Counted from the stretch's first letter, positions 1-8,939 are shown. The stretch is DNA of 64,000 nt from Rhizobium sp. CF122 (GCF_000282035.1 NZ_AKKA01000083.1:1-64000), one strand, 5' to 3'. Translations and numbers: made by a program. The notes: generated by a model not told the origin, from the sequence alone.

Positions 1-115
1 CGGCGGCGGAAGCCGCCATGAAGAGCGATGCATTCGTAAACGAGAAATCAATTCCGCCGACTTCGATCGGCACAATCTTCTGGATCAGGAACTGATGGGT
101 CGGATCGTTAGACAC
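1..115 (-). CDS. atpB: ATP synthase F0 subunit a, N-terminal fragment (runs off the window)
   Basis: Only the first 38 codons are inside the window. Reading the minus strand from a GTG at 113-115 gives MSNDPTHQFLIQ, then KIVPIEVGGIDFSF, which is the usual start of rhizobial subunit a. The protein is the membrane stator that forms the proton half-channels against the c-ring. It lies 74 bp downstream of atpI on the same strand, the standard order of the split alphaproteobacterial F0 operon (atpI-atpB-atpE-atpF). The membrane helices and the essential arginine lie outside the window. Confidence 0.93.
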   Translation of the reverse strand, partial: MSNDPTHQFLIQKIVPIEVGGIDFSFTNASLFMAASAA

Positions 116-189
116 CGCTTGTTCTCTCTATCTTTTAGCCCGCGCGAGACGGGATTATTGCACTGGATCGAACGCTGGAGCGCTCTGCC

Positions 190-534
190 CTATTTTCCAC
201 CATTCTGGCGCTCGGCGGGATCAGGCTTTGCAACCTTCCCCGCAGCCCGCAGAACGTTCAACACGCCGGCACAAAATCCAAGAAGAAGAAGAACAATCAA
301 TCCCCAAGGCGCCGTGCCGACAAAACGGTCAAGGAGATAGCCAAGAACGGCGCCGACGACGATTGCGGAGATGAACTCGCTCGAAAGCTTCATCGCCTCG
401 GCATAGCCTTTGCGGCTCGCTTCGGCGCTGGCTTCGATAGCCTCTTCCTTCCCCGCCTCTACGCGCTTGGTTGCGAGCTTCGCTTCCAGTTGCGCACGAC
501 GCTTCTCAAGACTTTCCTCGCGGTCATCCGCCAT
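190..534 (-). CDS. atpI: ATP synthase accessory subunit I
   Basis: A 114-residue protein with a charged, probably helical N-terminal half (about residues 1-45, rich in E, K, R and A) and two hydrophobic segments at about 53-72 and 76-96. This is the AtpI layout: a small membrane protein thought to help assemble the c-ring or to assist cation supply to the F0 part. It is the first gene of the F0 operon, directly before atpB. The ATG at 534 is preceded by a strong GGAGGAG ribosome site with about 6 nt spacing. The C-terminus is short and polar. Confidence 0.9.
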   Translation of the reverse strand: MADDREESLEKRRAQLEAKLATKRVEAGKEEAIEASAEASRKGYAEAMKLSSEFISAIVVGAVLGYLLDRFVGTAPWGLIVLLLLGFCAGVLNVLRAAGKVAKPDPAERQNGGK

Positions 535-638
535 CGCGTTCTCCTCCTCCAGCCGCTGTCCGCGATCCCGCTACCCCGGTTTTCCGGACAACGACCCCAA
601 GGTTTGAGAACCTTTCGGCCCGTTCTGAAGTCGCGCGC

Positions 639-667
639 AACATAGTTTTAGCAAAAAGCATAGTCAA
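639..667 (-). promoter_or_regulatory. Sigma-70-type promoter of the ATP synthase F0 operon
   Basis: On the minus strand TTGACT (662-667) and TATGTT (639-644) are separated by exactly 17 nt, close to the housekeeping consensus. Transcription would begin near 632 and leave a leader of about 100 nt before the atpI ATG at 534. No other gene lies between, so this is the likely main promoter for atpI-atpB and the genes beyond the left edge. It is read from sequence only; no start site is known here. Confidence 0.6.
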
Positions 668-816
668 GGCGTGAGCGGCCGATGTCCAGCCATAAAATAG
701 GCAATAGAAAACATATGCTTAGACCGATCTTGGCGCACATGGCCAAAATCGACCGAAAGAATCCGCTTTTGTGTGTGGCGATGAGACGCGAAATCGCGCC
801 AGGATCCGCTTTTCCG

Positions 817-1995
817 TTAGCTCCAGCCGCCGCCGTAGGTGCGATAGAAGACGTGCAGGCCGATGCGGCCGACCTTCTCCATGGTCTTCGCCCATTTCGG
901 ACGAACGTAGACAGCATGATAATGCGTGGCGGAGCCAACCTGCGGGAGCCAGATCTTGCCGGCGGTAACCGCCATCGCAACTTCGCGGGCGATTCTCCAG
1001 TGATACTGCGAGTTCACCCGATCCTTGACGTTATCGCAGGCAAAGGAGAACTGGCATCGGTTGCGCCAGTCCTCGTTCTGGTAGACGACGCCGCAGATCG
1101 TCTTCGGGTAAGCCGGATTGCGGACGCGATTGAGAATGACCTGGGCAACGGCGGCCTGCCCCTTCACCGTTTCGCCACGCGCTTCGAAATAGATGCCGGA
1201 TGCCAGGCACTGCTGCTCGGCGGCCGAGAATACCGACGGCGCCAAGATGCTTGCAGCCCAGGCGTGGTCACGCGGACCAATCTGCGGCACGAAGCGGCCG
1301 TCGTCGGCCTTGTCGGTCAGAATCGAATCGAACGGTGATTGACGGGAATAATCAGGCGCGGCCGGTGCATACGCCGTCGCCAGCACGTCGGCCTTTGCGT
1401 TGGTCACGAGGCCAGCCAGCATGGGCGAGACGCCGCGATCCGGCTTGGGCGGTTCCTTTTTATAGAAGTTGGTCGCGATCTGGATTTCCTTGCCCTTAAT
1501 CTTCGGCTTCACGAAAGCCGACTTATCCTTCAGGTCAAAGGTGGGCTGAAAGAGCAAGCGCGTTCTGTGGAGGATAGACCCGGCGGAGAAATCCTTTGGC
1601 GGCTGCACCTTTTCGACGGCAACGACGCGGCCCTTCTTAGATGGACGATTGACGCGGTCTTCGTCCGGCGTCGCCTCATGTCCCTTGTCCTTCGCCATGA
1701 AGGCGATCTTGCGGCCGTCGGGCAGAACCATGCCTGCGCCGGCGGCGATCGTGCCTGTCGCGACAGGATCAGCAAAGGTCAGTTCCACCTGATGGATCGA
1801 CCCTGCCGGCGAATTGGTCAAAACCATGCGCCAGTTCTCCCGCCCCTGGTCGAGGCCGGCAAGCAGAGCAGCGAGGTCAGCATGGGACGCCATCGTCGGT
1901 GACATCAGCCACCCGCAAACGCCGAAGAGCGCGGGTGAACTCCAGTTTTGAAGCAAGAAGCGCAGCTTGCCACGGGAACGGCTATTTCGACGCAA
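817..1995 (-). CDS. Cell wall hydrolase, SleB family (Hydrolase_2 domain)
   Basis: 392 residues with an N-terminal basic segment and a hydrophobic stretch at about 12-35, which looks like a signal peptide or anchor. The middle is low complexity and basic. The C-terminal 130 residues are the SleB/CwlJ-type domain: AEQQCLASGIYFEARGE carries the expected catalytic glutamate, followed by AVAQVILNRV and a HYHAVYVRPKWA end. SleB-type enzymes are lytic transglycosylases or amidases on peptidoglycan; in non-sporing rhizobia the role is probably wall remodelling. The start is a TTG at 1993-1995 preceded by GGAG at 7 nt. The first in-frame ATG is inside the hydrophobic stretch, so TTG is preferred. Confidence 0.85.
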   Translation of the reverse strand: MRRNSRSRGKLRFLLQNWSSPALFGVCGWLMSPTMASHADLAALLAGLDQGRENWRMVLTNSPAGSIHQVELTFADPVATGTIAAGAGMVLPDGRKIAFMAKDKGHEATPDEDRVNRPSKKGRVVAVEKVQPPKDFSAGSILHRTRLLFQPTFDLKDKSAFVKPKIKGKEIQIATNFYKKEPPKPDRGVSPMLAGLVTNAKADVLATAYAPAAPDYSRQSPFDSILTDKADDGRFVPQIGPRDHAWAASILAPSVFSAAEQQCLASGIYFEARGETVKGQAAVAQVILNRVRNPAYPKTICGVVYQNEDWRNRCQFSFACDNVKDRVNSQYHWRIAREVAMAVTAGKIWLPQVGSATHYHAVYVRPKWAKTMEKVGRIGLHVFYRTYGGGWS

Positions 1996-2108
1996 CGCGA
2001 GACTCCGGCATGAGACGCATGAACATGCCGTTGAAAATGTCTCATTAACCTTGATGCTTGGTTAATGCGGACACCTTCCGGAGACGAAAGCATTAGCGGC
2101 AGGAAAAA

Positions 2109-2140
2109 TAAAAGCCCGGCAGATTGCCGGACTTTTAAAG
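2109..2140 (-). terminator. Intrinsic terminator after kup
   Basis: On the minus strand a GTCCGGCA/TGCCGGGC stem with a three-base loop is followed by TTTTATTTTT, 14-45 nt beyond the kup stop codon. This is a classic rho-independent terminator and closes the corA-kup unit. Confidence 0.8.
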
Positions 2141-2153
2141 GGCACTTGTTCGG

Positions 2154-4052
2154 CTAGATAATGACGTGCGAGCCGAGTTCCACCACGCGGTTTGCCGGCA
2201 GGCGGAAGTAGTCCGACGGATTTGCTGCGGCATTGGCGAGCGCGATGTAAAGGCGATCCTGCCAATAGGGCATGCCGGACTTCGCATCGGGAACCAGCTT
2301 GCGGCGGCCGAGGTAGAAGGAGGTCGACATGATGTCGAACTTCAGGCCCGACTTGCGCAGCGTCGCCAAGGCTTGAGAGACGTTCTGCGATTCCATGAAG
2401 CCGAACAGCAGTTCGACGCGCGAGAAGCGCTCAGAAATCTGCTCGACCTTATAGCGATCGGCGCTCGAAACACGCGGCTTGTTGATCGTGCGGATCGTCA
2501 GAATCACGTTCTTGTCATGCAAAACGTGGTTGTGCTTCAGATTGTGCAGCAGCGCGGCGGGCGCCGATTCCGGATCGCTGGTCAGGAAGATCGCGGTGCC
2601 GGGCACCTGGGCGGGGGAATGGTCGCTCTTGCGTTCGATCGAGCTGACGAAAGATGCCATCGGGATATCGGTATGGCGCGTCTTCTCCATTAGTAGAGCC
2701 GAGCCGCGTCGCCAGGTCCACATGATGACGGTGAACACCGTGGCAATCATGATCGGAATGTAGCCACCGTCGTGGATCTTCAGCAGGTTCGCGCCAAGGA
2801 AGATGAGTTCAAGACCGACGAGCGGCGCCAACGCGAGCGTTGCCACCAGGATAGACCAGTTCCAGCGAACGCGCACGAACTCGAAGGCCATGATCGAAGT
2901 GACGACCATCGCGCCGGTGACCGAGATGCCGTAGGCCGTTGCCAGCGCATCCGACGTCTTGAAGCTGATGACGAGGAAAATGACGCCGAAGAAGAGCACA
3001 GCGTTGACGGACGGTACGAAGATCTGTCCCGTATTCGTTTCCGACGTGAAGAGGATTTCCATGCGCGGCAGGAAGCCGAGGTTGATGCCCTGGCGGACGA
3101 GCGAGAAGGCACCGGTGATGACTGCCTGGCTGGCAATGATCGTCGCAGCGGTCGCGAGGATGACGACCGGCAGCAGTGCCCATTGCGGATACATCAGGTA
3201 GAAAGGATCAGACATCGCCATCGGATTGCCGAGCACGAGAGCGCCCTGCCCCAAATAGTTCAGCGTCAATGCCGGGAAAACCAGCGCGAACCACGCCCAC
3301 TGAATCGGACGACGACCGAAGTGCCCAAGATCGGCATAAAGCGCTTCCGCGCCTGTCACTGTCAGGAAGACTGCACCAAGCACCACGACGCCGTAAAATC
3401 CCTCATGCAGCAGGAAGCTGATCGCATAGTAGGGATTGAAGGCAGCAAGAATGCCGAAGTCATCGGAAATGTGCGAAATGCCCGCGGCGGCCATCACGAT
3501 GAACCAGAGCGCCGTGATCGGCCCGAAAAACCGCGCGACGGCGCCGGTCCCACGAGACTGGACGGCAAACAGCAGGGCCAGAATGAAGACCGAGATCGGC
3601 ACGATATAGCTCGTCATGCTTGGCGCCACGAGCTTCAGACCTTCGACGGCCGACAAAACCGACAGCGCCGGCGTGATCATTGCATCGCCGAGGAACAATG
3701 CTGCACCGACAAGGCCAAGCAGCATCAACAGCGCTGTATGCCCGTTGGCGGTCTTCATCAGCAACGCCAGCAGGGAGAGCGTGCCGCCTTCGCCTTCGTT
3801 GTCAGCGCGCAGCAGGAAGAGCACGTACTTGATGGTGACGATAATGGTCAGAGCCCAGATCATCAGCGAAATAAGGCTGATCACCTCGAAACGCGTGAGG
3901 CCGTCGATCGCGACGGGCTTCAATGCTTCGCGGAACGCGTACAGCGGGCTGGTACCGATATCGCCATAGACGACGCCGACGGAGCCCAGCGCAAGATAGA
4001 ACAGCTTGCGCGGCTTCATTTTTCGTTCGTGTGAATGGCTGCCTTCGTGCAT
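2154..4052 (-). CDS. kup: Low-affinity potassium transport protein, KUP family
   Basis: 632 residues, the usual Kup length. The protein begins with a short polar stretch and then LALGSVGVVYGDIGTSPLYAF, the family signature in the first membrane helix. About twelve hydrophobic segments follow up to residue ~450, then a cytoplasmic C-terminal domain. Kup proteins import K+ with protons through the inner membrane, important at low pH or in osmotic stress. The gene lies 18 bp downstream of corA on the same strand, so the two are probably cotranscribed. The ATG at 4052 has no clear ribosome site; an in-frame ATG 11 codons on (MKPRKLF) is an alternative start. Confidence 0.95.
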   Translation of the reverse strand: MHEGSHSHERKMKPRKLFYLALGSVGVVYGDIGTSPLYAFREALKPVAIDGLTRFEVISLISLMIWALTIIVTIKYVLFLLRADNEGEGGTLSLLALLMKTANGHTALLMLLGLVGAALFLGDAMITPALSVLSAVEGLKLVAPSMTSYIVPISVFILALLFAVQSRGTGAVARFFGPITALWFIVMAAAGISHISDDFGILAAFNPYYAISFLLHEGFYGVVVLGAVFLTVTGAEALYADLGHFGRRPIQWAWFALVFPALTLNYLGQGALVLGNPMAMSDPFYLMYPQWALLPVVILATAATIIASQAVITGAFSLVRQGINLGFLPRMEILFTSETNTGQIFVPSVNAVLFFGVIFLVISFKTSDALATAYGISVTGAMVVTSIMAFEFVRVRWNWSILVATLALAPLVGLELIFLGANLLKIHDGGYIPIMIATVFTVIMWTWRRGSALLMEKTRHTDIPMASFVSSIERKSDHSPAQVPGTAIFLTSDPESAPAALLHNLKHNHVLHDKNVILTIRTINKPRVSSADRYKVEQISERFSRVELLFGFMESQNVSQALATLRKSGLKFDIMSTSFYLGRRKLVPDAKSGMPYWQDRLYIALANAAANPSDYFRLPANRVVELGSHVII

Positions 4053-4070
4053 GAAATGAAAACAGGCTCT

Positions 4071-5072
4071 TCAGAGCCAGCCTTTCCATCGGAAAAAGAA
4101 GAAGGGAATGATGGCGGACAACACCATGAGCCCAATCGAATAGGGATATCCGTGGGCAAAGTGCAGTTCCGGCATGAATTCGAAATTCATACCGTAGATG
4201 GAGGCGACCAGCGTCGGCGGCAAGAACACCACGGATGCGATCGAAAATATCTTGATGATCGAGTTCTGCTCGATGTTGATCAGGCCGAGCGAGGCGTCGA
4301 GCAGGAAGGTGATATTGCCGGCGATGAAGGACGCGTGTTCATTGAGCGACTGGATGTCGCGCGAGACCGTCTTGCAGAGTTCCTTGGTGTCGCGATCCTG
4401 CTGAACGGCCGGGACATTGTAGAAAAACGTCATCAGTCGCGAAAGCGACGCGAGGCTGTCACGGATCTTGCTAACGAGGCGATGATGGCCGGCAATGTCC
4501 CTAAGCTTTTCTTCCAGATAGTTCGACGGCTTGCGAACTTTTCTGGCGCGGTCGCCAAACACATGCGTCGACAGGATGTCGATACGCGCGACCGACAACT
4601 CCAGGATCTCGGCAGTCCGATCGATCACGGTTTCAAAGAGTTTTGCCAGCAGCGCGGCACCACTCCGCCACTGCTGCGGCACGCGGTGAAGAGCGGCAAT
4701 GAATAGCGAAAAGGACTTTGGTTGCGCGTAGCGAATCGTGATCAACCGCTTGCCAGACAGGATGAACGCAACGTCGGTCAGCGTCGGCGCGTCCGTTTCA
4801 ACCTTCCAGACGAGAGACGCGGTCATGAACACTGCATCGTTTTCCGTGTAGAGGCGGGCCGACGGCTCGATGTCCTTGAGATCGTCTCGCGTCGGGACCT
4901 CAATACCAAGGGTTCTTTCGACGAAAAGTTCCTCCTCGCGCGAAGGCTCGATCATGTCGATCCACATGACATCGTCACGCAACGAACCTTGCGACAGATC
5001 GCCGATTTCAACCGACTTGCAATTGGAACAGTATGCAGTGATCACCGGTTGGACCTCCGGCAATCCGGGCAT
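4071..5072 (-). CDS. corA: Magnesium/cobalt transport protein, CorA family
   Basis: 333 residues with a cytoplasmic N-terminal domain (1 to about 265), then two membrane helices at about 271-293 and 309-326. The GMN selectivity motif is at residues 294-296, right after the first helix, as in all CorA channels. The C-terminus ends in a basic tail (FFFFRWKGWL). CorA forms pentameric Mg2+ channels. The N-terminus has a CSNC pair at residues 15-18, which I have not connected to a known function. It sits immediately upstream of kup, giving a small ion-uptake unit. Confidence 0.93.
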   Translation of the reverse strand: MPGLPEVQPVITAYCSNCKSVEIGDLSQGSLRDDVMWIDMIEPSREEELFVERTLGIEVPTRDDLKDIEPSARLYTENDAVFMTASLVWKVETDAPTLTDVAFILSGKRLITIRYAQPKSFSLFIAALHRVPQQWRSGAALLAKLFETVIDRTAEILELSVARIDILSTHVFGDRARKVRKPSNYLEEKLRDIAGHHRLVSKIRDSLASLSRLMTFFYNVPAVQQDRDTKELCKTVSRDIQSLNEHASFIAGNITFLLDASLGLINIEQNSIIKIFSIASVVFLPPTLVASIYGMNFEFMPELHFAHGYPYSIGLMVLSAIIPFFFFRWKGWL

Positions 5073-5443
5073 GTCGCGCGCATCGCCCTGCTCATCGAAG
5101 GCCCTTCCACGGCGCGCCGATTGCGAGAGCGCGCGGGATGCAAGTTCCCGACCTTAACGAAAGCGATTGACGAAAGTTCATACGACTCCTGGCACATCCG
5201 GCACTCCGGATATGCAATATGCTCATCCGCATCGCAGTCACCAATCCTTCGGCCAAGATAACTCCGAACATGCAGGTGACCGGTCCCCATCGGGGCGGCC
5301 ATCATCGAGCATTCGCAAAAACCGCCTCATGGCGACGGCGCGCCATATGACGGAAAGCTGCGAAAGAATCAAGACATCTTACGTTCACGGCGCCGTTTGA
5401 CCACATTTCCTCCGCAATTGGGAGTCTAGCGGCGGTGACGCAT
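5073..5443. other. Intergenic region with no supported gene
   Basis: 371 nt between the corA start and the mrp stop. Short open frames on both strands lack a ribosome site and show no recognisable protein. I see no clear terminator hairpin with a T-run. The corA promoter must lie in the left part, but no convincing -35/-10 pair was found by eye. Confidence 0.5.
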
Positions 5444-6598
5444 TCACTCGAAAACAATGGCCGGCGCGGCCCTCTGCGGCTGCCCACCGAGCTGCTGCCA
5501 GACCTTAGCGGCGATCTCGCGATAGATGCCGGCAACAATGCCGTTCGGCTCCGTGGCGACAAGTGGCGTTCCGGCGTCCGATGTCTCGCGGATGTTCATC
5601 GTCAGCGGCACTTCGCCGAGGAAAGGAACGCCGATGCGTTCCGCTTCCCTGCGAGCGCCGCCATGCCCGAAGATATCATAGCGCGTGCCTGTATCGGGCG
5701 CGATAAAATAGCTCATGTTCTCAACGATGCCGAGCACAGGAACCTCGACCTTCTTGAACATGTTCAGCCCCTTGCGGGCATCGACGAGAGCGAGATCCTG
5801 CGGGGTCGAAACGATAACGGCGCCGGCGAGCGGCACCTGCTGTGCCATCGTCAGCTGCGCATCGCCGGTTCCAGGCGGCATGTCGACAACAAGCACATCG
5901 AGCTCGCCCCAGGCAACCTCACGCAGCATCTGCATCAGCGCCGATTGCACCATCGGACCACGCCAGATCATGGCTGTCTCCTCGTCAACGAGGAAGCCCA
6001 TCGACATGACCTTGAGCCCATAATTTTCCATCGGATTGATGATGCGACCATCGATCTGGGTGGGACGGCCCGAGATCTTCAGCAGCCGCGGCATCGAGGG
6101 GCCATAGATATCAGCATCGAGGATGCCGACACGCAGGCCATTTGCCTGGAGACCGAGCGCAAGATTGACGGCAGTCGTGGATTTACCCACGCCCCCCTTA
6201 CCCGAGGCGACGGCGATGATCGCGTTGATACCGGGAACGCCAAGCTTGCCTGCGCGCGGCTGCTGTTGCGGCGCGTGAGCATGGCCATGATGGTCATGTC
6301 CCGCCTGCGGTTGAGGGCGTGAAACCGGCGCCGAGCCTGAACCGGCCTTCTTGTCTGCCGTCAGCGCAACCAGCGCTCCCTTGACGCCCGGCATCTCCTT
6401 GATGACCCGTTCGGCCGCGAGGCGAAGCGGCTCCAGCTCCTTGGCGCTTTCTGCCGGAACAGTGATGGAGAAATAGACCTTGCCGTCCGAAATGAAGACA
6501 TCAGACACCATGCCGAGCTCGACGATATCGTGTTCGAGATCGGGTCCGCGGACCGTCTTCAGCGTTTCGAGAACCTGTTCCTTGGTGACGCCGGTCAT
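5444..6598 (-). CDS. mrp: Mrp/ApbC-type P-loop ATPase, iron-sulfur cluster carrier
   Basis: 384 residues. Residues 1-85 form a MIP18/DUF59-like domain, 101-108 is a histidine-rich linker (HDHHGHAH), and from about 124 comes the ParA/MinD-like ATPase with the deviant Walker A GKGGVGKST (about 133-141) and a GDAQLTMAQ segment. The family moves Fe-S clusters to apoproteins. The CxxC motif that bridges the cluster in E. coli Mrp falls in a segment that reads NMSYFIAPDTGTRYDIFG here, with no cysteine. Whether this protein binds a cluster in the usual way is therefore uncertain. The ATG is preceded by GAGGAT. Confidence 0.9.
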   Translation of the reverse strand: MTGVTKEQVLETLKTVRGPDLEHDIVELGMVSDVFISDGKVYFSITVPAESAKELEPLRLAAERVIKEMPGVKGALVALTADKKAGSGSAPVSRPQPQAGHDHHGHAHAPQQQPRAGKLGVPGINAIIAVASGKGGVGKSTTAVNLALGLQANGLRVGILDADIYGPSMPRLLKISGRPTQIDGRIINPMENYGLKVMSMGFLVDEETAMIWRGPMVQSALMQMLREVAWGELDVLVVDMPPGTGDAQLTMAQQVPLAGAVIVSTPQDLALVDARKGLNMFKKVEVPVLGIVENMSYFIAPDTGTRYDIFGHGGARREAERIGVPFLGEVPLTMNIRETSDAGTPLVATEPNGIVAGIYREIAAKVWQQLGGQPQRAAPAIVFE

Positions 6599-7115
6599 TC
6601 CATCCTCACTGCCTATGTTGGCATTCTAGATAGAGGAGCGCCGCGTCTTCGCCAAACAAAATCGGTGATCGAGATGGCAATTGAGAGAAACGAGGTCAAC
6701 CGGAAGGCCGTTGCGTCCACCAAGTCCGCCGGGCTTTCGCCCTGATGGATGCAAAGGCCTTCCGGGATACCAAAATAAGCTTTGCGAACTAGAGCAAGCG
6801 CGGCAAAAGGCCAGCACAAACAGCCCATCGGAAGAGTAAGCGTGGGGAATGCCGTCAGCGGCGTGTCCCAAACGCAACAACCGCCGCCGACGCCCAGGCC
6901 CGAGATCGGGTACCGTGGCGTCGGCTGGCGGTGTGCGGTCGCGCCATTTATCCGGCGTCGTTACCAGGTCCCCTCTGGACCGCTGGAAACACGGAAGCAG
7001 AAAACGTGCCAATTGGCAAACATTCGCAAAAGCCAATGTTATTCAGTGACACGCTGATCGGCAGTGGCGAAGATTTAGGCGCGAATGCTTGCGAAGCCCA
7101 CAATTTGCGCAACCG
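6599..7115. other. Intergenic region, at most one doubtful small ORF
   Basis: 517 nt without a recognised gene. The best candidate is a 71-codon minus-strand frame at 6613-6828 with a cysteine-rich hydrophobic start (MGCLCWPFAAL) and a second hydrophobic patch. I see no ribosome site or known domain for it. A longer overlapping frame at 6626-7036 is rich in arginine and proline and looks like a shadow. The region includes the mrp promoter on the minus strand, which I could not place. Confidence 0.4.
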
Positions 7116-7847
7116 TCACTTTATGAGACCAATCCGCAAGGCTCTGGCAACTGCCTGGGTCCGGTTGACGGTATCGAGTTTCTTCGTCGCGCGATTGAGG
7201 TAGTGGTTCACCGTGTGTTCGGACAGATTGAGGATCTCGGCGATCTCAACACTGGTCTTACCGGCGGCAGTCCAGTTCAGACAATCGATCTCGCGATCAG
7301 TCAAGGAATCCGTGACCCGCGTGTCATAACCGCGGATCTCCGCCAGCCGATCGAAGACGTGGGTAGAGATATAGTGGAGTTCGCGCATTTCCTCGCCGGT
7401 AAATGCCTCACGATCGCCTGAGAATGATACGGCGCCGCGACCGCCGGAGGCCTCGTGAGTGGGGAAGTAGGCGCAACGCATCATGCGAAAGCGTTCAAAG
7501 AGGGCCGCAACAAAGCCGGCCTTTCCATCGATTCGCTCCAACTTGACCTGCGACACGTCATTGAAGAACGGCGTGGTCGACGCCCTCAACCGTTTCATGA
7601 CGGGGCTGTTGGTCACAAGCCCCTCCTGGTCGTAAGCTGCCAGCAGCTCCACCGGCCAGCTTGAGATCACAGTGCTGCTCTGCAGATCGATCGCCGTCGT
7701 CGAAGGAAGGTTAAACACCATGAAGGCGCGCGCGCGATAGGCTTCCGTCACTTTCTTCATGAAGCGGAAAATATCAAACTGCGTTTTCAGTCCGGCGATC
7801 TCACTAACGTTGACGTCCACGGAAGATTTTGGATGCGATGGGGTCAT
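7116..7847 (-). CDS. LuxR-family transcriptional regulator with autoinducer-binding-like domain
   Basis: 243 residues from the ATG at 7847; a TTG at 7859 would add four. Residues about 20-165 resemble the acyl-homoserine-lactone-binding domain, and 180-243 is a complete LuxR helix-turn-helix (LTDREIDCLNWTAAGKTSVE, then HTVNHYLNRATKKL). In the ligand region the pattern SWPVELLAAY...NSPV replaces the usual PxxWxxxY...DPV: the tryptophan equivalent to TraR W57 is Leu68 and the aspartate equivalent to D70 is Ser81. Those residues contact the lactone head group, so the ligand is probably not a standard AHL, or there is none. No luxI-type synthase is in the window, making it an orphan regulator here. 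Confidence 0.85.
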   Translation of the reverse strand: MTPSHPKSSVDVNVSEIAGLKTQFDIFRFMKKVTEAYRARAFMVFNLPSTTAIDLQSSTVISSWPVELLAAYDQEGLVTNSPVMKRLRASTTPFFNDVSQVKLERIDGKAGFVAALFERFRMMRCAYFPTHEASGGRGAVSFSGDREAFTGEEMRELHYISTHVFDRLAEIRGYDTRVTDSLTDREIDCLNWTAAGKTSVEIAEILNLSEHTVNHYLNRATKKLDTVNRTQAVARALRIGLIK

Positions 7848-7960
7848 GTGCTTACTCAACTCGAAAGAATGGAATCCTGTGGAGAAGGCGTCTCGTCCAC
7901 GTCGTCGCTAATTTGTAGTGCGGGTGACGAATTGCCTGCACATACACCCCAGGACGGGGG

Positions 7961-7976
7961 ATTGACGAACGTCAAT
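7961..7976. promoter_or_regulatory. 16-bp palindrome upstream of the LuxR-family gene
   Basis: ATTGACG-AA-CGTCAAT is a perfect dyad (7-bp arms, 2-bp centre) about 115 bp upstream of the luxR-type start codon, in the space shared with the 3' end of the IclR gene. Its size is near that of LuxR-family operators. Assignment to this regulator is inference. Confidence 0.35.
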
Positions 7977-8043
7977 TGTGATGATTCGTCAGAAAATCTC
8001 AATACTATGCTTTAGTTGAGTCCTGGCCGATCGCAGCCAGTGT

Positions 8044-8838
8044 TCAACGACGCGGCCCAAGTCCTACGCGCATGGCTTCCATGATCCGTCCAGCCGTCTC
8101 CCGGATCGGGGCCGCCCATTCCGATAGGCTTTCCATACCGAGCCGATAGGCCGGACCAGTGACGGAAACGCCGCCGACAAGCGACAGGTTTTCCGACCAG
8201 ATCGGGGCCGCGATACAGCGGATTCCGACTTCGTGCTCCTCACGGTCGAAGGCATGGCCCACCTTTCGTATCTCCTCAATCTCGCCAAGAAGCGACTTGG
8301 CGGTATGCGTGTTGGCGGTGAAGCGATGGAAGGCGATTTCCGCCACCAAAGCCCTAACCCGCTCTTGGGGCAGGATAGACAAGGCAGCCTTGCCTACACC
8401 AGTGCAATAGACCGGCGACGCGTTGCCGATCTGCGAGTACATCCTGACGGGCTGCTGCCCTTCGAACTTGTCGAGGTAGATGATCGAGGTGCCGCGAAGC
8501 ACACCGAGATGGACCGTTTCACCGGTCATATCCTGGAGAGCCTTAAGGTGGGGCTCGGCAATGAGGCGGAATTCGTTGCGTCCCCAACTGCGAGAGGCAA
8601 AGTCCAATAGCCTTAAGCCAGGCAAATAGAGGCCGTCCTCATCGATTTCGAGCAGCCCCTCATCCACGAGATGACTGAGCTGGCGGTGAACCGTACCGCG
8701 TGGCTGATCGGTGACCGCCAATATGTCGGTGAAGCGCATGGGGCCGTCGGCGTGGCTCACAACATCGAGAAGGACCATCAGCTTGCCCAGGGTGCCCGTG
8801 TCGCGCTTCCCGTGCGCACTCTCTTTTGCCGCAGTCAT
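8044..8838 (-). CDS. IclR-family transcriptional regulator of the adjacent sugar-acid operon
   Basis: 264 residues from the ATG at 8838, which has GGGGCAA just upstream. A GTG at 8889 would add 17 residues but would run into the divergent promoter region. The N-terminal winged helix (KLMVLLDVVSHADGPMRF, then QPRGTVHRQLSHLVDEGLL) is typical, and the rest is the IclR effector domain with GVGKAALS and FDREEHEVGIRCIAAPI. IclR proteins usually repress neighbouring catabolic genes and release DNA on binding a pathway intermediate. Here the divergent operon has dgoK and dgoA, so a galactonate/KDG-type effector is a reasonable guess. Confidence 0.9.
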   Translation of the reverse strand: MTAAKESAHGKRDTGTLGKLMVLLDVVSHADGPMRFTDILAVTDQPRGTVHRQLSHLVDEGLLEIDEDGLYLPGLRLLDFASRSWGRNEFRLIAEPHLKALQDMTGETVHLGVLRGTSIIYLDKFEGQQPVRMYSQIGNASPVYCTGVGKAALSILPQERVRALVAEIAFHRFTANTHTAKSLLGEIEEIRKVGHAFDREEHEVGIRCIAAPIWSENLSLVGGVSVTGPAYRLGMESLSEWAAPIRETAGRIMEAMRVGLGPRR

Positions 8839-8894
8839 CGTTGCCCCAAATGCCTTGACAGGGACACCAGCGTAATCGGATAATTCCACATAGT

Positions 8895-8924
8895 CAAATT
8901 GAGTTCCAAATAATAGAACAATTG
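8895..8924. promoter_or_regulatory. Putative IclR operator between the regulator and the sugar-acid operon
   Basis: An imperfect palindrome centred near 8911: GTTCC (8903-8907) and AGAAC (8915-8919) around an AT-rich core, with outer CAAATTG and CAATTG arms. The core resembles AT-rich IclR operators with a TTCC/GGAA type dyad. It sits 16 bp before the ATG at 8940 and would overlap the divergent promoters. Confidence 0.5.
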
Positions 8925-8939
8925 TACGGCCGGGAGGAA

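Noticed and set aside
2772..4034. 420-codon plus-strand frame across kup
   Set aside because: Antisense shadow with highly charged, low-complexity translation and no known domain.
5042..5305. 87-codon minus-strand frame before corA
   Set aside because: No ribosome site, overlaps the corA start and has no recognisable content.
6626..7036. 136-codon minus-strand frame in the mrp-luxR gap
   Set aside because: Arginine/proline-rich translation typical of a shadow frame; no supporting site or family.
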